Positions 10,822-22,440 of a DNA stretch of 64,000 bases are shown here, one piece after another. Positions within the stretch are counted from its first letter, which is position 1; the number at the start of each line of letters is the position of its first letter. The position numbers and the translations under genes are program-made. The notes under the pieces are model-generated. The model searched no databases. It saw nothing but the letters and a program-made list of their open reading frames with translations, and was not told the DNA's origin. This DNA is from Apodemus sylvaticus (Eukaryota; Chordata; Mammalia; Rodentia; Muridae): positions 806,001-870,000 of the forward strand of contig NC_067478.1 of assembly GCF_947179515.1 (NCBI RefSeq). The letters run 5' to 3'.

Positions 10822-12459
10822 ATGTAGGAACATTTATATTACCTGTTGGGCACTGCAGATGATACTCAACAGGGATGTTGGATCGCTCGACTCCTCTTGC
10901 ATCTATTTTATTCTAGAAATTATATTTGACCCCTACAGAGGCTTACTTTTAATCTTTAGTAAGGCCACTCTGTTCTGTTTTTGTCCTCAGTCATAGGGTG
11001 TTATCCAAGCTTCCAATTATGGCCTTTGGGAATTCAGTGTCTCTCTTAGCCAGGTGTAACACACAGGTTTCATGTGCCTCACAGCCCTGGGTCTGCTCTC
11101 CTACCAGAGCCCCAGCCCATGCCAGCATCAGGGGCTCCCCCTCTTCTCCCAATTTTCAGTGCTAACCTCCTAAGAGCTTTTTCAATAAATCTGCACAGGA
11201 GTTCAGCAAGAACCAAGAGTTACCATAGCAACTCACCGTTCTGCTGAACAGTTGAAAATTCACAGCTGACAGTTTAAAGAACAGTGCCCCTGGTCAGGTT
11301 ATTACATTTCCACCTAGAAGCAGAGGTCAAAACATAGGCGCTAACCAGGTGTCCTTCCAATACTGCCATCAGAGTTTCATGGCATATCATGAAGGAGGAC
11401 TGGCACCCCTCCTTTCCAATATGCCATCAGAGAGTATCTAGAGGGGAGGGAGAGGAGAAGAAATGAACCCTCCACTCAGGAATATGCTAGACCTAAGGCT
11501 AGCCGAGAGGGGCTGCACAGAAAGCTATGCTCTCAGCTTTGCTCTCCTCCAGGCAAGCTAACAAGCTCTTTTGAACCTGTCCCAGATCCACACCCCCGGT
11601 CAGCTCTATCAAAATGAACTAAAAGGAAATGAGCCTCCCTGCAGATAGCCTTCAGAGGGAGGACACTGAGGGTCTGCTGGGCCAGTGCGATGGGATTTTG
11701 TTTTGGTCCAGAAGTTGCCTAGGACTGTGCTTTCTCTGCACACGAGCTTTATATACTATATCTGACCTGAGTTATCTGCAGATGAGACCCAGACTTTGGA
11801 TATACCATAGGTTGTGTTTGAGACTCAGCTAAAAACAGAAGCACTGAGTATTATACACATACAGAACTCAGGACTTTATCTGGGCCACTGTGACTTACTA
11901 AGGAACTGTTTCATGGCTGGCTGTCTTGATCTCTGAACACAGAATCAGCCAGGAGTGCTTGAAGCAACATCAGGTCTAATTGCTCATCTTACTTACCAGG
12001 AAGCTGAGGCCCAGGGCAACTTGTACAATTAATCAGAGGCATGGGAGAGATACATCTGGAGCTTCGGACTGGGCCCAGCTCACTCCTACTCTGGCCTTCC
12101 CTGCTGGGGAGCAGTCAGCTCTTCACTTCTGGGCTACTATAAGTGATGGCAGAGAAACTTTAACTCAAGCCCTCTGGAGCCTCACAAAGACTCATTCCCT
12201 TTTCCCTTTTTCAATGTGTAATTGCAGATAGAGTTACTGCTGCTTTTCGACAGCTCACTGAAGAAGAACTGTAATGACCTCCAGGTATCTTTCTTGTTAA
12301 TACTTCAAAACCCTTGCCCAGCACCCTGTGTGTATGTGAGCAACACTGGGGCTCTCTGCCTCCCATGTCTTAGGACCCTGCTTAGGCTCCTTTAACAGAG
12401 TAGACAGTGTGTTATACCCACTCACTGGGCATTACGGAGAGTCAGTGGCTGCCACTTAC

Positions 12460-12603
12460 CTTTGCATATGCAGTTGTCTTAATGAACCACTGTCGGAGGT
12501 ATTTCTTCTCTACCTTGGCTCCAGAACGCCATGAGCAGCCGTATTCATTCACCTGCTCATTGGCTAGCACTGTTTGATCCACTGGATCCCAGTTAACCAA
12601 GGC
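12460..12603 (-). CDS. Lars2: Lars2 coding exon 6 (degenerate zinc region)
   Basis: The exon is 144 nt, phase 0 at both ends, and encodes residues 202-249. ALVNWDPVDQTVLANEQV is the conserved LeuRS block before the ZN1 insertion. Bacterial LeuRS then has a Cys-Cys-Trp-Arg-Cys cluster. Here the text is GCSWRSG, with one cysteine at residue 224 and the others replaced, so zinc binding through this motif looks unlikely. KKYLRQWFIKTTAYA then leads to the CP1 editing insertion. Acceptor CCTAACAG, donor GTAAGT at 12459. Confidence 0.96.
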
Positions 12604-13021
12604 CTGTTAGGAGACAGGAGATGGGAATACACTGTGGTGAATGCTTGGAGAACAAGGCTGACATGTTACACTGTGGCTCCAAGCCTCAGGACATCTTTGG
12701 GGTGAGCTGCCTGACCAATGTACCACTAGTAAGCTGTGACAAGGACACATAAAATGCCTTTGTTAGAATAGGCTTGGGAAGATGGACATCTATGAGCACA
12801 TGGCCAATTCAACCTTAAGTTTTTCTTGATGACATGACGAACATTCAGGATTAAAAATTTGAGAACACTTTGGAAAAGAAGAAAAAATGGTATCTATTTA
12901 AAGTTTAGGAGAATAGGGTTATATTTTGCAGAGGAACTAAATATACTGGTCTTTAATAACAACACTGTTCACTGAGTGATAACCAAGTGCTAGTTCCCAT
13001 GCTCAGTGGTTTCACAGCTAA

Positions 13022-13122
13022 GTGGCGACATAGCTCAGGTTAGCTTCAAACTTGAGCTATTCCTGCCTCAGTCTCTCTAGAGCAGGGATTACAGTTGTGT
13101 GCCACTACCCTTGGCTTATGTG
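13022..13122 (-). repeat. B1 remnant, antisense
   Basis: CCTGCCTCAGTCTCTCTAGAG followed by GATTACAGTTGTGTGCCACTA; the rest has decayed. Confidence 0.5.
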
Positions 13123-14392
13123 AAGTGCTTTAATGCTCACAGTCGACTTTGTGATAAGTAGAACCATCAAAGAATCCGATCCTCAGAGAATCCTATCACA
13201 GAGAATGAAGTTGAGGGGTAGAGAAGCAATACAACAAACCTAAGGTCCCAAGACACCTACAGATAGGGAAGGAATTTAGGTCTCAAGAAACTAAATTATG
13301 CTTGTAATTCTTGAAGACTGTATTTAAGATAATGTGGAATATACAAAAAGAAAGTAAGTCTTAAGTGAACAATTAATGAATTTTTAAATGAGTAAACATA
13401 TGACCACTAGTCTTGTTAAAATATGGGACATTTTCAGCTCCTCCAGAAAACCGTTATGCTTTCTGCCTTCAACACTGAACCCCAAGGGTAACAATTCTGA
13501 GTCCTACTCACAGATTTACTTGGCTGGTAGAACACGTGGTCCTAACCATGATGAAGGCACTCCAGAGTTCCTGTTAGTTTCCTTTGTTTGAAACAAATAC
13601 TTCTGTCTACACTTACCACTTTGTGACATTCAGGTGCCTCCTGGTACAAAGAAGGCACTAAGTACCAAGCAAGCTGGGGATTGCTCTAGTGATTTGAGAA
13701 GCACTGCTTAAAAATTTAATGGAAGACTATGTAACATGTGCAAATCCTCAGCACCAAAAAGTATTCATGGTAATTCCAACAAAGGCAGTGCTAGCAATCA
13801 TGTGCCTCATAGACCCTTCTTCCTTCCTGTTCATTGCCTGCCGCCTATACCTTAGCTCTGACCTGCAGGCTGGTTTGCCTTCTGTGAGAAACTATGGTGA
13901 GCTGAAGGAGGTACTACTAATGGCTACAGCACCGTCAGACGGCCTGTCCTGCTGGGTCAGGGGCCTAACACTACCCTCCAGCTTGAGTCAAATGGCAAGG
14001 GTATTCTGTCACCACTGCTAGACGCTTTCCAGCCCTTAGAGGCTGTGCTAAAGTCAGCACAGCCGGGCCTACCCTTTATTATGTTCTTTCAGTGTTTTTT
14101 TTCAATATGTGTTGGGATCTGACTGGTTCTGGATGTTTCCCACACATAACAGTCAGGGTGGGGAGAGGTTAGCCAAGAGTTATAATCTGGGTTAGTATTT
14201 TATAACTGCAATTAGTATAGTCACAAAAAAGTTGAAGCTATGCCATCTGGAATCAGATGGAAAGATGATCATTGAACAGTTTATTTTCTCTAACATGGGA
14301 TCTTCTAGGTCTTCACCTCATAAGTATATAGAGATGTCCAGGGCAGAAAGTAACTAGAACCTAAAAGTTTTAGGTTCATAAACCTAAAAAAA

Positions 14393-14553
14393 TTGGCTCA
14401 TCTTTTTGAGTCAGGGTTTCTCTGTGTAGCCCTGGCTGTCCTGGAATGCACTCAATAGACTAGGCTGGTCTTGAACTCAGAAATCCTCCGCCTCTGCCTC
14501 CCTGTGCTAGGATTACAGGTGTGCGCCACCACGCCCAGCTTGGCTCATCTTTT
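14393..14553 (-). repeat. B1 SINE, antisense, with 14-bp target-site duplication
   Basis: A clear B1 reverse complement lies between two exact copies of TTGGCTCATCTTTT (14393-14406 and 14540-14553). It is among the better-preserved SINEs here. Confidence 0.92.
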
Positions 14554-14721
14554 ATTACCACTAACACCAAGGAGATTTCGGGAGGTGAAAAGAAAGGACT
14601 GAGTACTACTGCTTTATTTTTGGTAGTGCTTGGTCTGCTGTAGATGAGATGAACCTGAAGTGGCCTTCATCTTTACCATTATGCACAAATAGGACTTTGT
14701 TTTTCACATAAAAGCTACGAT

Positions 14722-15077
14722 TTTTGTTTTGTTTTGGTATTTTGAGACAGGGTCTCACTATGTACCTCTGGCTGACCTGGAACTCATTGTGTAGACCAGG
14801 CTGGCCAGAATTCACTGAGAACTGCCTGACTCTGCCTCACAAATACTGAGATTAAAAGGTGTAGGTGCTAAATTTAAAAAAAAAAAAAAAAAAAAGGGCC
14901 GGCCGGTGGTGATGCATGCCTGTAATCCCAGCACTTGGGAGTCAGAGGCAGGTGGATTTCTGAGTTCGAGGCCAGCCTGGTCTAGGGAGTGAGTTCCAGG
15001 ACAGCCAGCACTACACAGAGAAACATTGTCTCAAAAAAAAAAAAAAAAAAAAGGTGTAGGTGTGCCACCACACCTGG
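14722..15077 (-). repeat. Older antisense B1 split by a younger B1
   Basis: The host B1 runs 14722-14857 and resumes at about 15053-15077 (GCCACCACACCTGG). The younger copy is described separately. Confidence 0.8.
14868..15052 (+). repeat. B1 SINE inserted in another B1
   Basis: A plus-strand B1 from GGCCGGCCGGTGG to GAAACATTGTCTC with a 20-base A tail. GGTGTAGGTG is found on both sides (14858-14867 and 15053-15062). A second A tract (about 14876-14895) precedes the B1, which is unusual. Confidence 0.88.
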
Positions 15078-15145
15078 ATAACAGTGATGATTCTATGATG
15101 GAGAGGATTTATAAAATTTTAAAAAGGAAGCTAACATGAACTTAC

Positions 15146-15235
15146 CTCCTTTTGATAGGCCAGTCCAGCTTTGTAGAGTTTGATAAATAGGTATTGAGTC
15201 CATTTGTAGTAATCTGGTAAACATGTAGTGATTTC
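15146..15235 (-). CDS. Lars2: Lars2 coding exon 5
   Basis: The exon is 90 nt, phase 0 at both ends, and encodes residues 172-201 (EITTCLPDYYKW, then TQYLFIKLYKAGLAYQKE). It continues the catalytic domain. The YYKWTQ and F-x-KLY-x-AGLAY blocks are shared by LeuRS enzymes and lead to the strand that carries the zinc region. The acceptor is CTGGCAG and the donor GTAAG begins at 15145. Lys193 stands where I recall Glu in human LARS2. This is a possible species difference, not a defect. Confidence 0.96.
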
Positions 15236-15462
15236 CTGCCAGAAAGGGAAGAAGTATAAATATATAGTCAGGCAGAGATTCGGTTTCACTAAGTCTTAAA
15301 GTGAGTAAAGAAGCCATTTATGCTGGGAAGAAAGAGATGATGTCATTAGACTGTCTCCCCTATCTTTTCTAGATGTGTTCAACGAGAGTAGTCTCAGGTC
15401 TCTCACCTATTATCCATGGAAGAAGTTACAGTATAGGAAAAACAGCTATGAGAAAACTTTTT

Positions 15463-15630
15463 AAAAGAATTAATTAATTAATTAATTATTGTATGTGAGT
15501 ACACTGTAGCTTTCTTCAGACATGCTGGAAGATCCCATTACAGATGGTTGTGAGTCACCTTGTGGTTGCTTCGAATTGAACTCAGGACCTCTGGAAGAGC
15601 AGTCAGTGCTCTTAACCATCTCTCCATCCC
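15463..15630 (-). repeat. B2 SINE, antisense
   Basis: Reverse complement of B2: an AT-rich tail of ATTA repeats, GAGTACACTGTAGC, then the tRNA-like end GAGCAGTCAGTGCTCTTAAC and CATCTCTCCATCCCC. Confidence 0.88.
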
Positions 15631-15639
15631 CAAATTTTT

Positions 15640-15843
15640 TTTAAACATTTAATAGTTTTTGCATGTATGTGGGTGTGGGGATACATGCATGCTGTTGTTG
15701 ACTGAGGCCAGAAGAAGCCATCGGATTCCTTGTAACTAGAGTTACAGGTGGCTGTGAGATACCAGATATTAGTGCTGGAAACTGAACTTGGGTCTTCGGG
15801 ATGACAGGCAAATGTTCTAAACTGCTGAGTCATCTTTCCAGTC
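15640..15843 (-). repeat. B3 SINE, antisense
   Basis: Adjoins the B2. Ends with the tRNA-like text CTGCTGAGTCATCTTTCCAG. More diverged than the B2. Confidence 0.7.
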
Positions 15844-16127
15844 CAGCTGTGAAATTTTTTACCAGGATAAACACATGCTGGGGGCCAAGAATATAACTCA
15901 TCTGAAAAGCAGTTATAAATGTCAAGAGTATTTGTTCACTGTGATGTGATTCTCATTTCAGAATAAATCTTTTGTCTACACAGAACCTAGGTCTAATAGC
16001 TTATCTAGCCTCATTATTTTCTCTTTATTATATAATATGAATCAAGCTATTGTCTACATGGGGGAGATTAATCAAAAGTTCCTAAAGTTTACTTTCTGCC
16101 TGAAAAAACAAGTTTAATATAGAATTT

Positions 16128-16345
16128 TAAAAACCAGGGCTTCATGCATGTTAGGCAAGGACTCTACCAACTGAGCTGCATTCCTAGCTTTTCTTGGTTG
16201 TTTTATATTCTGTTTTGTTATTATTGTTTTATGTAGCAGCGTCCTAATTTTAAAACAACTACATATTTGGGTGTTACTGGGAGTCAAGCCCAGGGCTTCA
16301 GGCATGCTAAAAAGTTCTCCAACACTGAGCTATAACCCCAGCCCA
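16128..16345 (-). repeat. Two ID-type SINE relics, antisense
   Basis: At 16128-16195 (ACCAACTGAGCTGCATTCC) and 16272-16345 (ACACTGAGCTATAACCCCAG). These are tRNA-Ala-like SINE heads in reverse, not tRNA genes. Confidence 0.55.
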
Positions 16346-16373
16346 GAAAATAAGTTTATAAAAAGGCAGAAGA

Positions 16374-16583
16374 GGGGTTGGAGAGATAGCTTAGCAAATA
16401 ACAGCTTAATAAAAAGAGAACTGGCTCTTTTTCTAGAAAGTCTTGAGTTCAATTCCCAGCACCCACATGGTGGCTCATAACCATCTATAGCTGTAGTCCC
16501 GTGGAATCCGAGGTTGTAGTGTGAAGGCATACATGCAGACAAAATACCAATATACATAAAATAAACAAATAAAACTTTTTAAA
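16374..16583 (+). repeat. B2/B3-type SINE
   Basis: GGGGTTGGAGAGATAGCTTAG then CTTGAGTTCAATTCCCAGC and a TACATAAAATAAACAAATAAA tail. About 15 extra bases are present in the tRNA-like part. Confidence 0.75.
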
Positions 16584-17485
16584 GATGCAAAATAACTTGA
16601 CTCTGACTACCAGCTCCATCTCCCCACTGTGAGACAAATCTGCCAATCTAATGGTGGTTCCAAGTAGCCTGGCCCCTGCCAAAACCTAAGCTATGGTGAA
16701 CCACCAGCTCCCAGGGACTCCACAGGCACCTGATATATACGGATGCCAGGCATGAGGAAACTGCCAGCTCATGGATCAGACTAGCAGACAGGGAGGAGCT
16801 TGCCTCCCCAGATCCCACTGTCAGCACCAATGCTACCTTCTCAGCCCTGATCTGCTAATAGGGCACAGATGTGCTCTTTTTAGTTTTCTAGACAAATACA
16901 TTTAAAATTTTCATTGTTAACAAACATACGTCAGGAGCTGTCTTCTACTCTGTTTTACTCATCATTTTATGCTCTCCAACACTGAAGCACCCCCAAATGC
17001 TGCTGAATTAAGAATAAACCAGATGCATGAGAGTCTATACACAAAAGCACATCTGTATATTTCACATAAGTTTCACAGCTAAATTCTCACTGTGCTGTGG
17101 TCACAAACACACAGGGAAAATAGAATTGAATTGGAGGGTAGAATGGGTGAGAATAATGGAAAGTATATTAGACCTTATTATTGTAGAAATAACTTTTTTA
17201 AAAAAGTTTATCTACTACAGTACATAAAGTAAATAAAATGTCAAACTGTTAAATCTAGGGATGGGGCCCATTAACACTTTATTTTGTGTTTATTTGAGTT
17301 GCTCATAATGAAATATCAAATCTTTCTAATTAATATAATAATAAATGGATTACAATGTTAATCAGGAATATTTTATAATGCACTCTTAGATCTGCTTCTC
17401 TCTATATATAGTTTTATAATGTACTTCTTGGATCCCTTGAATCTGCTTCTAGACACTGAGTAAAACTCACGAAGCAACAGAACAG

Positions 17486-17788
17486 CAAGAAGCAAGTTGG
17501 GGAGGAAAGGGTTTATTGAGCTTACACTTCCACATTGCAGTTCATCACTAAAGGAAGTCAGGACTGGAACTCAAGCAGATCAGGAAGCAGGAGCTGATGC
17601 AGAGGCCATGGAGGGATGTTTCTTACTGGCTTGCTTCCCAATAGTTCAATGTCTGGGATCCAACTCATGATCTTCTGGGCTTCTCCAAGGGCTTGGGTCA
17701 CTTCTCCAGCTCTGCCCTTTGTAGCACACAGCTTATCTTCTAGGCTCCAGCTGCCTGTACTTCACTGCTGCTACTGTTCTTGGTGGTC
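17486..17788 (+). repeat. Direct repeat copy A (303 bp)
   Basis: Almost identical to 18556-18859, with only scattered changes and one 1-base gap. It starts CAAGAAGCAAGTTGGGGAGG, contains GGGTTTATTGAGCTTACAC and ends GTTCTTGGTGGTC. The text resembles a common rodent LTR read in reverse, but I cannot name the family. Confidence 0.9.
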
Positions 17789-18515
17789 ATCGTATGGTAC
17801 TGGCATCTCTAAAACACTGTTGACTTCTACTGTAATTGGGCTTCACCAATAGCCTCTCATAGGCTCTCTTCATGGTGACAAGCCTCTGCTCCTATGCATG
17901 ACCCATTCAAGTCCTGGGCCATCAATTGCAACTGAGGCTGCACCTTCACCAATGGCCTTCTGTGGCCTCTCACTGTGCCAAGAGCCTCAGCTGCTCTTCA
18001 TGACCCCTTCATGCCTTCAAAACCAGTACCATCTAGGTGATTCTTACACAGTACTAAGTCCAGCCACAGCACAAAATACAACTGTGGCTATCTCTGGAAC
18101 ACACTCTCTGTGCTCTCAGAAAACACTTCCAAGAAGATTTCATCTCAGTGATGCTGGTCTCTTCTTAATCACCGCTAGTTTCTTAGCTCCAGCTAACCAG
18201 CATCAATAGTCCCAGTAACACAAAGGTTTGCTTTAGTGGTTCTGGTATCTTGTTACAGCTGATTCTTCAGCCCCAGCTAACCAAAACCACAGAATCTTCA
18301 CAATCAAAACATGGCCACTTTAAGAGTCTTTAATCTTCCCTGTGAAATTTCACAAGCCAGGCCTCTATCTTCTGCACTGTTCATAACATTGTCTTCCAAG
18401 CTCCTACAGAACTTTCCACAGCTTTTCTAGCTCAAAGTTCCAAAGTCCTTCCACAATCCTCCCCCAAACATGGTCAGGTTATCACAGGAATACCCCACTA
18501 CACTGGTACCAATTT
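17789..18515 (+). repeat. Spacer between the direct repeats, probably internal repeat sequence
   Basis: About 727 bp of low-CpG sequence with TTCTAGCTCAAAGTTCCAAA and ACATGGTCAGGTTATCACAG. I associate that text with a multicopy rodent repeat that precedes CTTAGTCAGGG. No gene is recognised. Confidence 0.45.
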
Positions 18516-18896
18516 ATCTTAGTCAGGGTTTCTATTCCTGCACAAACATCATGACCAAGAAGCAAGTTGGGGAGGAAAGGGTTTATTGAGCTTACACTTC
18601 CACATTGCAGTTCATCACTAAAGGAAGTCAGGACTGGAACTCAAGCAGGTCAGGAAGCAGGAGCTGATGCAGAGGCCATGGAGGGATGTTTCCTTACTGG
18701 CTTGCTTCCCAATAGTTCAATGTCTGGGATCCAACTCATGATCTTCTGGGCTCCTCCGAGGGCTTGGGTCACTTCTCCAGCTCTGCCCTTTGTAGCACAC
18801 AGCTTGTCTTCTAGGCTCCAGCTGCCTGTACTCCACTGCTGCTGCTGTTCTTGGTGGTCGTGATGTTTGTGCAGGAATAGAAACCCTGACTAAGAT
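18516..18896 (+). repeat. Direct repeat copy B bounded by 41-bp inverted repeats
   Basis: Copy B (18556-18859) lies between arms at 18516-18556 and 18856-18896 that are reverse complements with one mismatch in 41. The left arm, CTTAGTCAGGGTTTC and on, is the normal start of this repeat family. The right arm replaces the sequence that follows copy A. Confidence 0.88.
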
Positions 18897-19485
18897 AGGC
18901 ATCATTAGCTCAAGGTGAAAGAGTCTCTACCCCCATTTTCTCCCTGACTTCCCATATGAACTTGACCTGCTTCATTTGTTGCTTCTGCCACTGCCATCTA
19001 GAGAAAACATAATGCTAGCTAGCTGCTGCATGGCCGGGGCCACTGCTGTGCAGCTGCCTCGGGGGACCAGGACTGAGGAGACTACCGTGGTTCCCCGTGC
19101 TGCACCTTCCCACCTGCAGCAGGTCAGCTGTTTTATTACTAGGTCAAGCAATGCACATTTTGAGAGTCACAGATTCCCTTTGGAGACTTCCATGATTTGC
19201 CCATTAGAACAAAAGAAAATTCTAATCTTCTAAAATCATCAATGGAATTTCTTTTTGAAATTATATCACTTAAAAGCTTTTATTTTAGCCAAATGGCTAA
19301 AAATCAAAACCCTCTCTTTAGATGTTCATTGTGAACTACTTACTCAAAACACAGTTCTACAGTCAAGAGGCCATTGGGCTCAACACCCATGGAAATATTA
19401 ACAGTTTCCCTCTCTCTAAAGCAGAGACTCTGCTCCCTGGGGATTATCTGGCAATGTCTAGAAACAATTCTTTGTCACCGTTTTG

Positions 19486-19529
19486 TGGTGTGTGTATGTG
19501 TGTGTGTGTGTGTGTATGTGTGTGTGTGT

Positions 19530-19562
<33 letters not shown>
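19486..19562 (+). repeat. (TG)n-(AG)n compound microsatellite
   Basis: About 45 bases of TG with two interruptions, then about 32 bases of AG with one. Confidence 0.95.
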
Positions 19563-19611
19563 CGTGTACACATACATGCACACATGAGTTAATACTCCAG
19601 AGTTAATATAA

Positions 19612-19885
19612 AGGAAAGTCCGGAGGCAGAAGCAGGTGGATCTCTGTGAGTTCGAGGCCAGCCTGGTCTACAGTGTGAGTTTCAGACAACCAAGGCTACA
19701 GAGAGACCCTGTCTTGATAAAACAAAAGAAACAAACAGTCCCCTCAAATTATCTAGCTAAACATAGTTTTCATTTTTGTGGATAGGGTCTTGTATGTAGC
19801 CCAGGCTGGCCTTACACTCAGGGTAATCTTCCTGTCCTACCCTCCCAAGTATTAGGATCACAGGGGTGAGGCACCATGTGCTGTT
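19612..19885. repeat. Two B1 SINEs in opposite orientation
   Basis: Plus-strand copy at about 19612-19735 (GTTCGAGGCCAGCCTGG) and minus-strand copy at about 19770-19885 (GTAGCCCAGGCTGGCC). Both lack part of the left end. Confidence 0.7.
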
Positions 19886-20587
19886 TTCCGCTTTAAGTGT
19901 TACTAGCGCAATGCTGACCTAAAGGTTTATATTATTTCATTTTAGATCCGAAGCCACAGGCAGATCAAAGGAATGTTAGACAGACAACTTTCTAGTGGGA
20001 AGTCCACAAAAGTGACAAAGAAGGCAGAATCTCATCTTCTGGAGCTAGTCCAGTTACTGAGTTTCTCTTCTCCATTGGATGTGGCCCTCCACTGAACATG
20101 ACTGGCTAACTACCGGGAACATTCCCAGACACAGGGCAGAGCTGGATTGACGTTTGCTGGAGACAAGTGATTTTTTTTTGTAACATCTAAATTTTAAATA
20201 ATTTAATATGTCCCTAAGTGGTGATCTGACTTAAAGTTTTTCATGTAATAAATGTTTCTGTTTTGAAGTCAGAAAGCCATGTGGTTATCAATATGTTGGC
20301 TTATCCTTCCACAAAGCAGATGTCAACACAGAAGGTTGAAGATCATCCCCTGGGATCTAGCCCATGAGCCCACATATTTGGATCCAACCACATGTGCAGG
20401 GCCCACTAGGGCACCATGCACCTGTGGGGTGGGGCATCCTGCCATCCTTATCTGCCCATAGCATGGATGGCACCAGTTGGTAAAACTTCTTGCTGAGACA
20501 AATCGAAAAAAGCAAGTAAGACTGACTGTCTCTAAACCCCTAACATTTCTGTTTCTTACTTTTCACTGTTTTCAAATACGTTCACAC

Positions 20588-20770
20588 ATCTGGAGATATG
20601 GCTCAGTATTTAAAGGCACTTGCTGCTCTCCAAAGGACTGGGGTTCAGTTCCAGGTACACATTTGGCAGCTCAGACCTGTCTGAAAGTCCAGTCCTAAGA
20701 GATCTGAACCCTCTTCAGGCACGCACACGATGCACATGCAAACATGCAGGAAATCATTAATACACAAATA
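20588..20770 (+). repeat. B3-type SINE
   Basis: TCTGGAGATATGGCTCAG, GGGTTCAGTTCCAGGTAC and a tail rich in CACACG and ATGCA. Confidence 0.65.
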
Positions 20771-22169
20771 AGCCCACACCTGCATTAAGGTACTGTTGAT
20801 TTTAACACAAAGTCAGGTAATTCAAGTGCACAGCTCTAAAAGCAGGTACAATTCACTCCACATAGCTCTCTATAAAGGTATCAGCTTTTATACCCCGTGA
20901 GCTCCAGAGAGCACCATCTGGCTGTCTATCTGGGATCTCAGTGAAGCAGCTCCTCCACATTGCAATCTTACACTTTATACTGAGGTTTGTGTTGAAAATA
21001 TTTCATAGGTTTATAGGACCCAAGGCAAAAGATACTCTCTCTCAGAACACAAAGAGGGTCAAAGCAACCTCTTGGAAACCAACCATCTCCCCCTAATGAC
21101 CTTGAATAACTTTACCAAACAACTAAGCCAATGTCACAGTGACTTGTGGCCCAGTGGCCCAAAAATTCGGCATCAATGATATCCAAGAGCACTGCCTGGT
21201 TATATCTGCAGTACAGAAGAACATTTGTACTGGGTGCTGGGACCATGGCATTCAGGACCCATCTGGTGCTCTGATACTCCTTCCTTACTTTAACAATATG
21301 GATGAGTGTGATGTCAGGGAAGGACACTCAGAGGTCCCCAGCAATCCCCAGCAGAAGAGGGACACAGTGTGATACAGCTTAGCACAGTACTGGTTTGGGT
21401 CTGTTAGCTCTTCCTCTGGTTTCTGTCTGGGGATTTTTCTTTTTTCTTTCTCTATAGAAAGCTCATAGCAGGGGACTGAGGCAAGAGGATTGAAAGTTTG
21501 AGGACAGCCTGGGTTACACAGTGAGTTTCAGACATTCTCTACACAATGATGAGAAGCAGAAGTGGCATAGGACTGTGACCCACTCACAAGAAGGAAGCAG
21601 CAGAATAAGTGTGAGGGCAAGGGGCTGGGTGCTAGTGTTGGAAAGGCAGCTACCACAGAGCTTAGTGGTGGAAAGCTTGGGCAGCATGTAAGAGGCTCTG
21701 GGTTCAATCTCCAGCACTAACTTGACATTTAGGGACAAAACACCCTCCATAAAGTGACAGAGGAGATTAATTAGTTTGAGTTCCAATTTGTTGTCAGCCT
21801 AGGTGGGCAGAGACCAGCACTCCATCTTTCTAGAAGGAAGGAACACTGATAAAGCTTATATGATTTGAAACATCCTCAAACTTTCAGGCTCAACAGGGCA
21901 GAATCTTCCAACAGATTCTTTCACAAGGCCAGTTCTCTAGGTTTCCTGAGGATGTGAAAGCATTTTTTTCAGGCATGAGTGAGGGCCAGAAGCTGAAAGC
22001 AAATGCCTTCCTTATCGGCTCACAAAGCGAACAGTGGCGGCCACAGAGCTTCTGCACTCTCACTAAACAGTGTGAACAGTTTCACCTGAGACAAAGACAA
22101 AGAAATGGAACCATAAACTTAGAAAAAGTCATAAAAAATACACAGTAGGCCAGCAGAGTGTGTGTGTGT

Positions 22170-22440
22170 GTGTGTAGAGTGGCGGTCTGTTCATGTCTGT
22201 GTTCACATATATGCATGTTGAGACCAGAGGTAGGCAATGGACATCTTCAACCACTCTCCATTTTGTTTGAGACAAGGTCTCTAACTAACCTGGAGCATAC
22301 CAATTTGGCTATGCTGGTTCCAGGCATCCTCCTGCCTCCACACTCCAGTCCTAGCCCAGATCTTAATGTAGGTGCTTGGTATCCAAATTCAGGTGCCTCA
22401 ACATTTTCGTGACTCAACATTTTCCCAGCTCCTAACCTAG
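22170..22440 (-). repeat. B4-like SINE relic
   Basis: Contains TTTGAGACAAGGTCTC with the usual CCTGCCTCCAC downstream. The same arrangement recurs at about 23300-23505. Family assignment is uncertain. Confidence 0.35.

Larger units (their letters stand above)
4989..12459 (-). other. Lars2: Intron 7 of Lars2
   Basis: About 7.5 kb, donor GTAAGT and acceptor CCCCAG. It holds an L1 with a 5' inversion followed by a B1 (9.08-10.82 kb), an MT-type LTR at 8.42-8.78 kb, a B3 at 8.02-8.22 kb and a CT/GT microsatellite at 5.50-5.59 kb. Stretches 5.7-8.0 and 10.85-12.4 kb are mostly unnamed sequence. A 188-codon open frame at 7131-7697 (minus) resembles no protein I know. Confidence 0.9.
12604..15145 (-). 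other. Lars2: Intron 6 of Lars2
   Basis: About 2.5 kb, donor GTAAG and acceptor CCTAACAG. It contains a B1 with intact target-site duplication at 14.39-14.55 kb, a B1 nested inside another B1 at 14.72-15.08 kb and a B1 remnant at 13.02-13.12 kb. The stretch 13.15-14.35 kb shows no recognised feature. Confidence 0.9.
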
